DNA of 33,396 nucleotides from Rickettsia typhi (GCA_945905715.1 CAMDPW010000014.1:1-33396), one strand, 5' to 3'; numbered from the stretch's first letter, positions 7,027 to 16,913 are shown. The notes: generated from the letters alone by a model not told the origin. Numbers and translations: made by a program.

Positions 7027-7782
7027 CTAAAGATCATCTTCAAACTTAATTATTGGTAAAGGGAAATAAGTTTCAGCATTTAGTAATTCTATATCATGCT
7101 CAAAGCCAAACTTATCACCATAATCCCAACAAAGCGGTTCAAATGCTTTGATGTCTCTATTAGTTATAAAAAATATCTTTGTTACTGTTTCTGAAACTTT
7201 CCATGGTACAATGGCTAGATTGGCAGTCATAACTTGTTTGTCATCATGTTCAGAAGGGCAGTGATGAAAAAATCTAGCTACATTGCCATAATCTTTTCCA
7301 TCAATATTTGTACCATCGTCGTTCAAAAGAAGGTACGTTGTGTCAGCATTCTTAATATTTGAATCTTTTCTTTCTCCTACATACTCCGTAATAACCATTC
7401 CTTTTTTCAGAGCAGAGTAAGTGGATATCGTAAAACCTATTTTTGAAGAGATTTTATGTAGAACAAATAAATCCATAGTGTTTGTTTCTATCCCGTAAGA
7501 ATCTATTTTTCCTATTAAACTATTTGGCATGGGTGTAAGGATACTTTTTTCAAGACGATAATTCTCTGCTTCTCTCACAGATTTTAAAAGATCATTACAT
7601 AAAAATTCCAATCCAAATTTGCTTTTTATTTTTTCAGGGGTTAATACGGAAAAATTTGATTTTGAAGATAATACTGGGCTGGAAGAATAATAAAGGAAAC
7701 ATTTTTCTGAGCTATGATAAAATGGTTTTACTGATTTCTCAAAAATACTTTTATCTTTTTTACCAGGTTGGTTTTTTGCCAT
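7027..7782 (-). CDS. SET-domain protein, putative lysine methyltransferase
   Basis: The C-terminal half of this 251-residue protein matches a SET domain. In order there are LKKGMVITEYVGE (125-137), the N/H-type knot segment NVARFFHHCP (167-176) followed by ANLAIVP (187-193), and FFITNRDIKAFEPLCWDYG (204-222), which is the usual I--REI--GEEL--DYG block with its catalytic-region Tyr. SET proteins transfer methyl groups from S-adenosylmethionine to lysines, mostly of eukaryotic histones; bacterial copies are known as injected effectors in Legionella and Chlamydia. The first 110 residues are rich in Lys and Ser and do not match a domain I know. There is no signal peptide. It is convergent with the patatin gene, 18 bases apart. 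A host-directed role is inference; a bacterial target such as a ribosomal protein is possible. Confidence 0.82.
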   Translation of the reverse strand: MAKNQPGKKDKSIFEKSVKPFYHSSEKCFLYYSSSPVLSSKSNFSVLTPEKIKSKFGLEFLCNDLLKSVREAENYRLEKSILTPMPNSLIGKIDSYGIETNTMDLFVLHKISSKIGFTISTYSALKKGMVITEYVGERKDSNIKNADTTYLLLNDDGTNIDGKDYGNVARFFHHCPSEHDDKQVMTANLAIVPWKVSETVTKIFFITNRDIKAFEPLCWDYGDKFGFEHDIELLNAETYFPLPIIKFEDDL

Positions 7783-8109
7783 ATATTTAATACTTTTGTT
7801 CTAAATTTTTATATTACCTTTCAAAAGTATAATCTATTTTAATAATAATGCAATAATAAATTTAAGCCTATTATAGAGCCATTAAATCCTCAAGAATTTA
7901 CTGAATTTTGGCTTTAGTTATTTTTGGTATAGATGAATAATTTGTACAGAACGAGAGATGCGATTTTTTAAAATTGAAATTATTTTTATCTGCAGTTAAT
8001 GGACAATTCCGCAAAATATTATATGTTCTTCTTAATGTCGTTGACAAGTGCGGATAAAATTAGTAAAAAGATAAACTTAAAATAATCTTATAGTAAAAAG
8101 AGACAAGCA
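7783..8109. other. Intergenic region between the SET gene and rplU
   Basis: About 327 bases of very AT-rich sequence between two divergently oriented genes. It must hold promoters for both. I see one candidate for rplU (listed separately). I see no RNA gene, coding remnant or clear hairpin. Confidence 0.6.
8041..8069 (+). promoter_or_regulatory. Candidate promoter of rplU-rpmA-obg
   Basis: A perfect -35 box TTGACA (8041-8046) is followed after 17 bases by TAAAAA (8064-8069), a weak -10. It lies 40 bases before the rplU start. No other -35/-10 pair of similar quality is seen nearby. Confidence 0.4.
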
Positions 8110-8433
8110 ATGTCAATGTACGCAGTTATAGATTCAGGTGGAAAGCAACATACAGTTTCTCCAAATTTCATATTAAAAGTTGAAAAACTCGAAGGTGCAC
8201 TTGGCAGTGAGGTGGTTTTTGAGGATGTGTTACTAGTGAAACAAGGTGAAAAAGACACTTTAGTTGGCGCACCTTATGTTAAAAATGTAAAAGTCATTGC
8301 TGAAATCATTAGGCAATCTCGTGATGCAAAGGTGATTATATTTAAGAAAAAAAGGCGTCATAATTATCGTCGTAAGAACGGCCATCGTCAATATAGCACA
8401 TACGTATTAATTAAAGATATTAAGATAGCATAA
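8110..8433 (+). CDS. rplU: 50S ribosomal protein L21
   Basis: L21 binds 23S rRNA in the large ribosomal subunit. The 107 residues match the family over the full length: MYAVIDSGGKQHTV at the start, VGAPYV in the middle, and the basic KKKRRHNYRRKNGHRQ segment (about 79-94) that contacts rRNA. Two in-frame ATGs are 6 bases apart (8110 and 8116); the second gives the more usual MYAVI start, but an AAGAGA site just upstream fits either. It is the first gene of rplU-rpmA-obg, a very common bacterial order, with rpmA starting 13 bases after its stop. Confidence 0.97.
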   Translation: MSMYAVIDSGGKQHTVSPNFILKVEKLEGALGSEVVFEDVLLVKQGEKDTLVGAPYVKNVKVIAEIIRQSRDAKVIIFKKKRRHNYRRKNGHRQYSTYVLIKDIKIA

Positions 8434-8446
8434 TTTGAGGTAAATA

Positions 8447-8695
8447 ATGGCAACGAAGAAAGCTGGTGGTAGCACAGGTAATGGTAGAGATTCAGCTGGT
8501 CGTAGACTTGGTTTAAAAAAAAGTGGCGGCCAAAAAGTTATAGCAGGTAACATTTTAATCCGTCAACGTGGCACCAAATATCATGCTGGTAAAGGAGTTG
8601 GTATGGGCAAAGATCATACATTATTCGCACTGATAGCTGGTATTGTTAATTTTAGTCACTCAGCTCACAGGGTCTTTGTTAACGTTATAGAATAA
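8447..8695 (+). CDS. rpmA: 50S ribosomal protein L27
   Basis: L27 lies at the peptidyl-transferase centre, where its N-terminal tail touches tRNA. The 82 residues show the full family pattern: [16 protein letters not shown], then [25 protein letters not shown] and the KDHTLFAL segment. The N-terminus is of the mature type found in proteobacteria, without the short leader that some Firmicutes cleave off. A GAGGT site sits 5 bases before the ATG. It is the second gene of the rplU-rpmA-obg cluster; obg follows after 29 bases. Confidence 0.97.
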   Translation: MATKKAGGSTGNGRDSAGRRLGLKKSGGQKVIAGNILIRQRGTKYHAGKGVGMGKDHTLFALIAGIVNFSHSAHRVFVNVIE

Positions 8696-8724
8696 TCTTT
8701 CCTGATAACGCGATTTAGATTTAA

Positions 8725-9723
<999 letters not shown>

Positions 9724-9774
9724 ATGTGTAAGATCTTTATCCGCAATACTAATAACTTTATCGCGTAATAATAC

Positions 9775-9803
9775 TTGCTTTTTTAAATTAACCAAGATAT
9801 AAA
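9775..9803 (+). promoter_or_regulatory. Promoter of the initiator tRNA gene
   Basis: TTGCTT (9775-9780) and TATAAA (9798-9803) are separated by exactly 17 bases. Transcription would begin near 9810, a few bases before the tRNA at 9817. Confidence 0.65.
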
Positions 9804-9816
9804 CAACTCTAATTGA

Positions 9817-9893
<77 letters not shown>

Positions 9894-10055
9894 AATACGT
9901 TCTAGGTTTTAGAGTCTTTTAATTTGTTATTGAAAGCACAGCACAAACAAACTACTGAATAGCAATATTTTTGTGTAAATACTTATTTAGTAAGGCGTTA
10001 CAAGAATATGAGTAGTTAGCCATCTTTAAAATACTGGTCAGGAAATTTAAATGAA

Positions 10056-10949
10056 GTGATTGTTGTTGTTATGAAAAAACAAGAATTGATTTGGATGAAT
10101 GGAACATTATTACCGGGATCACGAGTAAACATTCCTTTTTTAACGCATGGACTACATTATGGAAGCGCTGTATTTGAAGGTATACGCGTATATAATGGTC
10201 AAATTTATCAATTAGAAGAGCATATTGAACGCCTGTTTGTTTCTTGTGTTTTAATGGATATGAAGATACCTTTTACTAAAGAGAACATGATGCATGCTTG
10301 TAAACAAGTAGTAGAAGTACAAGGATTAATGGATGGTTATATCAGACCATTAGTATGGAGAGGTGGTAATACTGTAAAGATATGCGCTCCTGATATTAAG
10401 ATTGAAACAGCTATCGCAGCATGGTATGTGCCCTCTTCACTTCTATCATTAGAAGAATTTCTTAATAGACAACCTATTACTTTAACTATCTCTCGTTGGA
10501 AACGTCCATCACCTGAATCTGCTCCTATAGCCGCAAAAGCATCTGGATTGTATGTGATTGCAACGCTTGCAGCACACGAAGCAAGAGCAGCTGGATTTGC
10601 TGATGCACTGATGCTTGATTACAGAGGTTATTTAGCAGAAGCAAGTTCTTCTAATCTCTTCATTATTATAGATGGAAAATTACATACTCCTCTTGCTGAT
10701 TGTTTTTTAGATGGTATTACACGTCAAACAGTGATGAAGTTAAGCAAAATAGAAGATATTCCCGTAATCGAACGCCATATTTTTCCTGAAGAGCTTCATA
10801 AGGCCCAAGAGGTATTCCTTACTGGTACAGCGTGTGAAATATTACCCGTATCTTCTATCGATAATAAAAAATATCAGATTGGTTCTATAACCAAAACCAT
10901 CATGAAAAAATTTTACTATTTAGTTCAAAATCAAACAAAAATATCATGA
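10056..10949 (+). CDS. ilvE: Branched-chain amino acid aminotransferase-like enzyme (class IV)
   Basis: This cytoplasmic pyridoxal-phosphate enzyme of fold type IV transfers amino groups between branched-chain amino acids and glutamate. Visible signs are HGLHYGSAVFEGIRVY near the N-terminus, the PLP-binding Lys161 in PIAAKASGLYV, Glu195 in LAEASSSNLF, DGITRQTV, and the phosphate-binding TGTACEILPV. The length (297, or 292 from the alternative start) is normal. Two starts compete: GTG at 10056, with AGGAA 11 bases upstream, and ATG at 10071, whose product begins MKKQELIWMNG. Homologues usually start near the second. The stop overlaps the M20 gene start by 4 bases (ATGA), so the two are translated together. 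No other gene of valine or leucine synthesis is in the window, so it may work in breakdown or salvage. A D-amino-acid or 4-amino-4-deoxychorismate role is less likely from the motifs. Confidence 0.9.
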   Translation: MIVVVMKKQELIWMNGTLLPGSRVNIPFLTHGLHYGSAVFEGIRVYNGQIYQLEEHIERLFVSCVLMDMKIPFTKENMMHACKQVVEVQGLMDGYIRPLVWRGGNTVKICAPDIKIETAIAAWYVPSSLLSLEEFLNRQPITLTISRWKRPSPESAPIAAKASGLYVIATLAAHEARAAGFADALMLDYRGYLAEASSSNLFIIIDGKLHTPLADCFLDGITRQTVMKLSKIEDIPVIERHIFPEELHKAQEVFLTGTACEILPVSSIDNKKYQIGSITKTIMKKFYYLVQNQTKIS

Positions 10950-12106
10950 TGAACGTCCTTTCTTTAGCACAACAACTCTTGCCATGGTCTATTAAACATC
11001 GGCAATTTTTACATCAATACCCAGAATTAGCACTTAAAGAATTTAAAACATCTGCCTATTGTAAGAAAATTCTAGAGGATTTGGGATATACCATTACTAC
11101 ATTATGGGAAACTGGTTTTATTGCACACTTAAATTTAGGGCATTATAGAACTATTGCTTATCGTGCTGACATGGATGCATTGCCTATTCAAGAATTAAGC
11201 AATCATAATTATAAATCTGCCCACTCTGGCGTTGCTCACATGTGTGGACATGATTCTCATATGGCCATTGCATTAACAACAGCTCGTATTCTTGTAGAAC
11301 GCAAGAATTCTCTTAAGGTTAACATTAGATTTATTTTCCAACCTAGTGAAGAAGTCTTGCCAGGTGGTGCTAAAAGTATGATTGAACATGGTTGTTTAGA
11401 AGGTGTATCAGCTATTTATGGGTTACATAACGATCCAAAAACTCAGGTAGGTATAATCCGCTGTTTGGAAGGCGCTATGACTGCAGGATGTGATGTTTTT
11501 ACTATTATTGTAAATGGTAAAGGTGGACATGCCTCTAGTCCACATACTGCTTTAGATCCTGTTTCTCGTGCATCTTTATTAGTCAATGAAATAAACACTA
11601 TCAGATCACGACATCTCGCACCTATGCATCCAGCCGTGATTAGTATTACTAATTTTCATGCAGGTGATGCTGAAAATATTATACCAGATCAAGCTACTTT
11701 AAGAGGGATTATTCGTAGCTTTGATCAAAGTGATCGTTTGGTCATTAAAAAAATGATGACTATGATGGTTCGGAATACTCATGCTTTGGGTTATAATAGC
11801 ACTATAGATTTTACTGAAAGCTATCCTTCTATTATTAACACTCTGGAAGGGCAGCAGATTGTGATCTCTGCAGCCTCCTCTTTACTTCCATCATCAAATA
11901 TTATTTCCACTGGTTATCCAGAAGCCTGGGGAGAAGATTTTGCTTATTATTTACATCATTCTCTAGGAGCATTTTTTATACTTGGTAGTGGCAATACAAC
12001 ATTAGAGATCAACTCTCCTCTTCATTCTCCTCATTTTAATATTGACGAAAATTCACTTGCGATTGGAGCTGCTGTAATGTCTCAAATAAGCTTGAGTATG
12101 ATATAA
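10946..12106 (+). CDS. M20D-family amidohydrolase (hippurate hydrolase/N-acyl-amino acid deacylase type)
   Basis: The 386-residue protein is a metal-dependent amidohydrolase of peptidase family M20D, which removes acyl or aryl groups from amino acids. Motifs seen are RADMDALP (73-80), the metal-binding MCGHDSH (99-105, one base Cys100 and His102 as in the hippurate-hydrolase branch), FQPSEE (131-136, with the catalytic and metal-binding Glu pair), GGHASSPH in the dimerisation (lid) domain, and EAWGEDFAY near the end. The C-terminal His in SPLHSPHF is a further metal ligand. The start ATG lies inside the ilvE stop region (ATGATGA), so translation is coupled. Together with ilvE it suggests release of amino acids from acylated forms followed by transamination; the actual substrate is unknown. 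Confidence 0.92.
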   Translation: MMNVLSLAQQLLPWSIKHRQFLHQYPELALKEFKTSAYCKKILEDLGYTITTLWETGFIAHLNLGHYRTIAYRADMDALPIQELSNHNYKSAHSGVAHMCGHDSHMAIALTTARILVERKNSLKVNIRFIFQPSEEVLPGGAKSMIEHGCLEGVSAIYGLHNDPKTQVGIIRCLEGAMTAGCDVFTIIVNGKGGHASSPHTALDPVSRASLLVNEINTIRSRHLAPMHPAVISITNFHAGDAENIIPDQATLRGIIRSFDQSDRLVIKKMMTMMVRNTHALGYNSTIDFTESYPSIINTLEGQQIVISAASSLLPSSNIISTGYPEAWGEDFAYYLHHSLGAFFILGSGNTTLEINSPLHSPHFNIDENSLAIGAAVMSQISLSMI

Positions 12107-12695
12107 GCACTATTGATGCATATACTTCACTACCTTTTTTTGTTTAATCAGATAAACAAAATCTCATTCTGCTCGTAAGGAAGTTATATCAATCAGTCTT
12201 TGGAGATCAATAAAATAAAATTGTATCTACAGGAGTAAAGCTCATGATGAGTTGTAAATCTCTACGCTCCATAAGCTTAACGACCATGGAAAATATGGTA
12301 TTTCTTATCAAAACTGAATCTTACTTCTAGCTAAAGATAGAACTGATAATTTCAAACTTAAAAAATATAACAGCTTTAGTTTTGCTCATCTAATATCATT
12401 TAAAAAACTTATTCTATTTTTAGAAATACCTTATAAGTAGGTAAAAAATATAATTTTTTATAACGATCACATTTTTTATTATTCATGCAATAAATCTCTT
12501 AAACTTGAGTTAGATAGATTCAATAATTTCCTCTTAACATGGATGGTTAAGAGTATGTGAAAAAAAGAGGTTTAGTAGACAATATATTCAGAAAAGGTCA
12601 TTTATCAATTACAAGAGTAAATAACTCTCTCTCTGGAAGGAGCATGATAAAGATTATGGCTAGATTTATAAAAGATTTTTGATAGTTTTGGAGGA
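12107..12695. other. Long non-coding, probably decayed stretch
   Basis: About 590 bases without an ORF of note in any frame. The composition is AT-rich like the other decayed areas. The one clear structure is a hairpin at 12531-12553, CTCTTAAC and GTTAAGAG around a 7-base loop, without a T-run. Short stretches preceded by ribosome-site-like GGAGG sequences (near 12638 and 12690) open no reading frame longer than a few codons. I see no recognisable gene. Confidence 0.5.
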
Positions 12696-12991
12696 TTATT
12701 GCCTAGTATTTTTAAAAATACTATTAATACTAGCATTTTTTAGATATTTTACTACTTCATGAACAAAAGTTCTTTTTCCAAGAGCGCGCTTATCTTCATG
12801 AAGCACAACAATATAATGCGCTCTGAACCAACATTTTCATATAAACTACCCAAAGAACGTTTAGTATGATGTTGACTGCGATCTGCTTTAATTACAAGTT
12901 GATCATGCAATTTCAGTTCTTTGTAATCTGAACTACATCCATAAATTAATGCTTGCCACCATCTGTTGAGAGCAAAGCATTTTTTGATCAC
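12696..12991 (-). pseudogene. Frameshifted gene of unknown family
   Basis: On the minus strand a frame with a GTG at 12989-12991 gives WWQALIYGCSSDYKELKLHD and RSLGSLYENV, and stops at 12752. A second frame gives WFRAHYIVVLHEDKRALGKR, then TFVHEVVKYLKNASINS, and ends with a TAA at 12696-12698. The two segments look like one protein broken by a frameshift between about 12810 and 12840: both are protein-like in composition and they meet end to end. The frame also stays open upstream of the GTG, so the true start may be further out or lost. I do not recognise the family. Confidence 0.5.
12704..12723. repeat. Perfect 20-base palindrome
   Basis: TAGTATTTTTAAAAATACTA reads the same on both strands. 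It lies inside the last codons of the frameshifted unknown gene (12696-12991), so it could be part of the coding sequence, a terminator-like structure, or a binding site of a dimeric protein. No second copy is seen in the window. Confidence 0.5.
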
Positions 12992-13071
12992 CTTACGTTG
13001 AGGTAAAAATACAGTGATTACGACAAGATACGATGAGTAATTTATTTCTTAAAATATGGTTTAATTAATTT

Positions 13072-13476
13072 ATGAGGAAATTGGAAATGATTGAGGTATT
13101 AGAAATATTATATAGATGGAATAAAGGCATGAGAGTCAAAGGAATAGTAGCTGAATTAGCTTGTTCTAACATACATTATATAGTAGCATCAATAATAAAA
13201 ATATATAGGCTTTTTATGGTAGCATTAACGAGTATTGTACGTCATAAAGCCCATTCACTAAAAATTGGCAATGTAATTAATGGTCCTGGTGAAAGCAAAC
13301 ACGCTAATATCGGCATTAGCTTGCCAGGCAGTGGTGAATTACCAGTAGCTCCAGTGTTTATTGATGCTTATAAAGCCCATACCTTGAGAGGCAATACCAT
13401 AGTTGATGATTTTAAATTCATCATAACTAGTTATATTACAAAGAAGTATGGCGATACAAATGTTGCCTCTTCCTAA
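13072..13476 (+). pseudogene. Chimera: IS21-type transposase N-terminus joined to the IspG C-terminus
   Basis: One open frame of 134 codons joins two unrelated pieces. Residues 1-45 ([20 protein letters not shown] and on) resemble the N-terminal helix-turn-helix of IS21-family IstA transposases. From about residue 62 (13255) the sequence is the C-terminal end of IspG, 4-hydroxy-3-methylbut-2-enyl diphosphate synthase of the MEP isoprenoid pathway: [20 protein letters not shown], then [17 protein letters not shown] and YITKKYG. In IspG the first motif is CxVNGPGE, whose Cys binds the [4Fe-4S] cluster; here it is Asn. The catalytic TIM barrel is absent. This is what remains after an insertion and deletion in ispG. 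The next gene starts 8 bases after its stop. Confidence 0.78.
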
Positions 13477-13484
13477 TATAACTT

Positions 13485-15188
13485 ATGAAAACTAAAAGTT
13501 CATTGATTGAATGTGGTCTAATCTGGCAGTTCATTACTCAGTTTTGGAAATCAGAACAAAAACTTCAAGCCTGGTCAATGCTACTCGTGATAATAGTGTC
13601 TAATGGGTTGATTGTATATGGATTTGTTGAAATTAATAAATGGAATAATAAATTATACAACGCTTTACAGAATGCTAATCAACCAGAGTTTTTTAAACAA
13701 GCACTACTTTTTATTCCTATCACTGTAGCCCTGGTTGTTCTATTTAATATTAATTATTATTTTAAAAATATCTTGAGTTTTACCTGGCGGAAGTGGCTCA
13801 CAGAATATCTGTCCTATAGGTGGTTAGTGAATAATAACTTTTATTGCGCTGCTCATCTCACTCAATATCCAGACAATCCAGAACAAAGAATTAGTGAAGA
13901 TTTGAAAAGTTTTGCTTTTAGCTCGCTTGAGTTATTTTTAGTTTTTTTTAAAGAAGTGATAACCTTCGCTTCGTTCTCAGTAATTTTATGGAATCTATCT
14001 GGAAATATACATTTAAAGAATATTTTGGGAATAAATATTGAGATTCCAGGATATCTATTGTGGATTGCTTTGTGTTATTCTATTCTTGGTACGTATATCA
14101 CCATCTTAATTGGTAAGCCATTAGTTCAGCTAGATTATAGTCAAGAAAAATTTGAAGCTAATTTTCGTTACTCATTGATAAAAATACGTGCAAAACATGA
14201 AGAAATCGCTTTGTATCGAGGAGCAGATAGCGAGATTCATACTTTAACCGACTGCTTTAATGATATCAAAACTAATTTTTATGCTATAGTTCTGCGTACC
14301 TGTTATTTAGACGTATGGCGCAATCTTTTTTACCAACTACATACAATTTTGCCATTGCTCGCAGCTGCACCAATGTTCTTTTTTGGCCTATTTACACTCG
14401 GCACCTTAATGCAAGTAGTTGACGCTTTTAAACAGGTGCAAGGCTCTTTATCAGTTATTGTCAAATCATTTACCATGCTTAGCTCTTGGCTAGCAACCTC
14501 TATTCGTCTAACTCAGCTTGAACAATATTTAGATCAAGCAAAATTTTATCAAAAACATAGTAAAATTATCATTACGTATAATGATAATAAGATGCTTGTA
14601 TGCAAGGCTTTATCTATATCTACACCGACAGGAAAGATACTGTTTAAGAAAATAAATTTTCAAATAAACTTAAAAGACAAAATCTTAATAACTGGTGCTA
14701 GCGGCATTGGCAAAAGCACATTAGTTCGTAGCATAGCTGGCTTATGGCCATACGGACAAGGTAGTATAATTTTACCGTCAAATGATATTTGCTTTGTACC
14801 ACAAAAACCATATATGCCAATCTCTACTCTCAGAGAGGTATTAATTTATCCTACTAATATCAAAATAAGTAATCTTAAAATAAAAAATTTATTAAAATTA
14901 TTGCATCTTAAGTATTTGTTCAAGTCACTTGACTGTAAGCAAGATTGGAGTGTAATTTTATCTCCTGGTGAGCAACAACGTATTGCGATCATTCGTCTTC
15001 TTATACATAAGCCTAAGTGGATTGTTATGGATGAGCCAACCTCGTCTCTAGATAAAAATTTACAAAATATAGTGTTTAATTTACTCAATCAATACTTGGT
15101 AAACTCAACAATTCTAACTTTTGCTCACAATGAAGATTTAGCGAAATATAATGATTATATATTGAACTTAACTACATTTAAAAAATAA
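13485..15188 (+). CDS. SbmA/BacA/YddA-type ABC transporter (permease and ATPase fused)
   Basis: A 567-residue half transporter: a membrane domain of the ABC_membrane_2 (SbmA/BacA) type in about residues 1-330, with GLIVYGFVEINKWNNKLYNAL typical of its first part and several hydrophobic helices, then an ABC ATPase. The ATPase has Walker A GASGIGKST (about 404-412), signature LSPGEQQRIA (about 491-500), and Walker B WIVMDEPTSSLD (about 511-522). This family, related to peroxisomal ABCD transporters, moves peptides, modified fatty acids or cofactors such as cobalamin, and works as a homodimer; the substrate here is unknown. The start is 8 bases after the stop of the IspG chimera; no strong ribosome site is visible. 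The ORF is intact. Confidence 0.9.
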   Translation: MKTKSSLIECGLIWQFITQFWKSEQKLQAWSMLLVIIVSNGLIVYGFVEINKWNNKLYNALQNANQPEFFKQALLFIPITVALVVLFNINYYFKNILSFTWRKWLTEYLSYRWLVNNNFYCAAHLTQYPDNPEQRISEDLKSFAFSSLELFLVFFKEVITFASFSVILWNLSGNIHLKNILGINIEIPGYLLWIALCYSILGTYITILIGKPLVQLDYSQEKFEANFRYSLIKIRAKHEEIALYRGADSEIHTLTDCFNDIKTNFYAIVLRTCYLDVWRNLFYQLHTILPLLAAAPMFFFGLFTLGTLMQVVDAFKQVQGSLSVIVKSFTMLSSWLATSIRLTQLEQYLDQAKFYQKHSKIIITYNDNKMLVCKALSISTPTGKILFKKINFQINLKDKILITGASGIGKSTLVRSIAGLWPYGQGSIILPSNDICFVPQKPYMPISTLREVLIYPTNIKISNLKIKNLLKLLHLKYLFKSLDCKQDWSVILSPGEQQRIAIIRLLIHKPKWIVMDEPTSSLDKNLQNIVFNLLNQYLVNSTILTFAHNEDLAKYNDYILNLTTFKK

Positions 15189-15198
15189 ATATTATGAG

Positions 15199-15231
15199 TA
15201 TGAAAAAGAAGCATTAGCTTCGTCATATTTT
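15199..15231 (+). terminator. Likely terminator of the SbmA/YddA-type transporter gene
   Basis: GAAGC and GCTTC (15208-15212, 15217-15221) around an ATTA loop, extended by TATGA/TCATA across a small internal loop, followed by TTTTTA. It lies about 10 bases after the transporter stop codon. Confidence 0.5.
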
Positions 15232-15403
15232 TAGGGTTAAATGTGATGTAAATAATCTATGATTCAGACCTTCTTTCGCTAGACAAGAATAAAAGTAGCA
15301 GTTTTTTTATATAAAAAATTAATACATTTTACTTGTTTATTGAAACTGAATTACTTTATTCTTGTTTGTCTATTACTAAAAAAGCAATGACTAGGAAAAA
15401 ATT

Positions 15404-16912
15404 ATGCAATGGCTTCCTTTAATAGGTATTAGTTTATTATCATTGATAGTGTATATGGACTTTACCATTGTCAATACAGCCCTTCCTGCGATTCAAATAG
15501 GATTAAATGCCACTATTACTGAATTACAATGGATAATAAACGCGTATGTTTTAAGCATTGTAGCTTTGTCAGCTGTCATGGGCAGATTATCTGATATTAT
15601 TGGCCTTAGATTAATGCTGTATATCAGTGTGATTATTTTTGGCATTGCCTCCTTATGTGCTGGATTCACTCAGTCTATAAAATGGTTAATTTTTTATCGT
15701 GGCATTCAAGGAATAGGTTGTGCAATGTTGTTACCAGTATCTTTTTCCTTAGTATCGTATTTATATAGAAATACTTCTTATCACAGTAAGGCCATAGCAT
15801 TTTTTTCAATGTTTAATAGTCTTGGTTTATCTCTAGGTCCAGTTGTTGGGGGATTTGTTGTTAGTTTTTTAGATTGGAGATACATATTTTTTCTTAATAT
15901 CCCTATCATCGTCATAGGTTTATGGATTTGTACAGCAAGCGTTAAAGAAATTAAGGGTCAAGAAAAAAATATCAAAATAGATTGGATTGGCGCAATTTTA
16001 TTAAGCAGTTCTACAGCTTGTCTGGTATTGGGAATTCTAAACACTGAGATCATTGGCTTTAATCGAGCTAATATTACTCTCTTTACGCTATTTATAATAT
16101 GTGCTATTCTATTTATTTTTCAAGAAAAAAGATTTGCTGCACCATTAATAGACTTATCACTTTTTGTAAATCCTTATATGCTCTTAATAGTATTGGGATC
16201 TGTGCTATGTGGAGGATTTGCAGTAGTAGTATGGTTTATTACTCCTCTTTATTTAGTCAATATACGTCATTTACTTCCTTATATGGTTGGACTAGTAATG
16301 CTAGCTAGTCCAATTACTCAGGTGATATCATCTGTATTATGCGGACATATTATGGATAAGGTTGGACCATGTGTATTAATGGTTATAACTGGATTATTCT
16401 GGATACTTACTGGATTGATATGCTTGGGTTTTGATGATACTTTATCATTCTGGTGGATTGTATTTGCTATGATGACGTCAGGGATACCAACAGCCCTTAT
16501 GAATATCGCCCCTACAACAGCGATTTCTAAATATTTACCAAAAAATTTAACAGGAATGGCAATTGGTTGTTACATTACCTTTTGGAATATTGGTTCAATC
16601 ATTATATTAGCAGTATCAACAGCGTTATTTCAAGTAAAGGAAAAAAATATACTTAATAAACTTCTTGCTGAAGAGCGTATAGTGCTAGATGTTCAAGAAC
16701 AAAAACTAGTGATCAGCTTAATTTATAATCCAGATAAAGCTACTGAAACTATGGCTAAATTTCCTTATGAAATTTCTAATAAAATTTTATCTATATTTAA
16801 AAATTCTTTTATAAATAGCATGTATATTACGTATAGCTTCTTAATCATATTATCGTTGGTTATTGTGCTCTTAAGTACATTAATTTATCAAAAAACTAAA
16901 ATAAAATGCTAA
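15404..16912 (+). CDS. EmrB/QacA-family drug-type MFS transporter (DHA2, 14 helices)
   Basis: The 502-residue inner-membrane protein matches the 14-helix DHA2 branch of the major facilitator superfamily, proton-driven exporters of drugs and other amphipathic compounds. It has the family start YMDFTIVNTALPAIQ (with the membrane Asp), WIINAYVLS, motif A as GRLSDIIGLRLML between helices 2 and 3, RGIQGIGCAMLLP, and motif C-like LGPVVGGFVV. Hydrophobic helices continue to the C-terminal end at IYQKTKIKC. There is no neighbouring EmrA adaptor or TolC gene, so it may act alone. It has its own 215-base upstream region. No damage is seen. The substrate is unknown, and import of a host compound cannot be excluded. 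Confidence 0.93.
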   Translation: MQWLPLIGISLLSLIVYMDFTIVNTALPAIQIGLNATITELQWIINAYVLSIVALSAVMGRLSDIIGLRLMLYISVIIFGIASLCAGFTQSIKWLIFYRGIQGIGCAMLLPVSFSLVSYLYRNTSYHSKAIAFFSMFNSLGLSLGPVVGGFVVSFLDWRYIFFLNIPIIVIGLWICTASVKEIKGQEKNIKIDWIGAILLSSSTACLVLGILNTEIIGFNRANITLFTLFIICAILFIFQEKRFAAPLIDLSLFVNPYMLLIVLGSVLCGGFAVVVWFITPLYLVNIRHLLPYMVGLVMLASPITQVISSVLCGHIMDKVGPCVLMVITGLFWILTGLICLGFDDTLSFWWIVFAMMTSGIPTALMNIAPTTAISKYLPKNLTGMAIGCYITFWNIGSIIILAVSTALFQVKEKNILNKLLAEERIVLDVQEQKLVISLIYNPDKATETMAKFPYEISNKILSIFKNSFINSMYITYSFLIILSLVIVLLSTLIYQKTKIKC

Positions 16913-16913
16913 A

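Noticed and set aside
12531-12553. Hairpin as a terminator of the M20 gene
   Set aside because: It is more than 400 bases after the gene and has no T-run.
14846-15088. 80-codon minus-strand ORF inside the SbmA/YddA-type transporter
   Set aside because: Antisense to the conserved ATPase motifs; a shadow frame.
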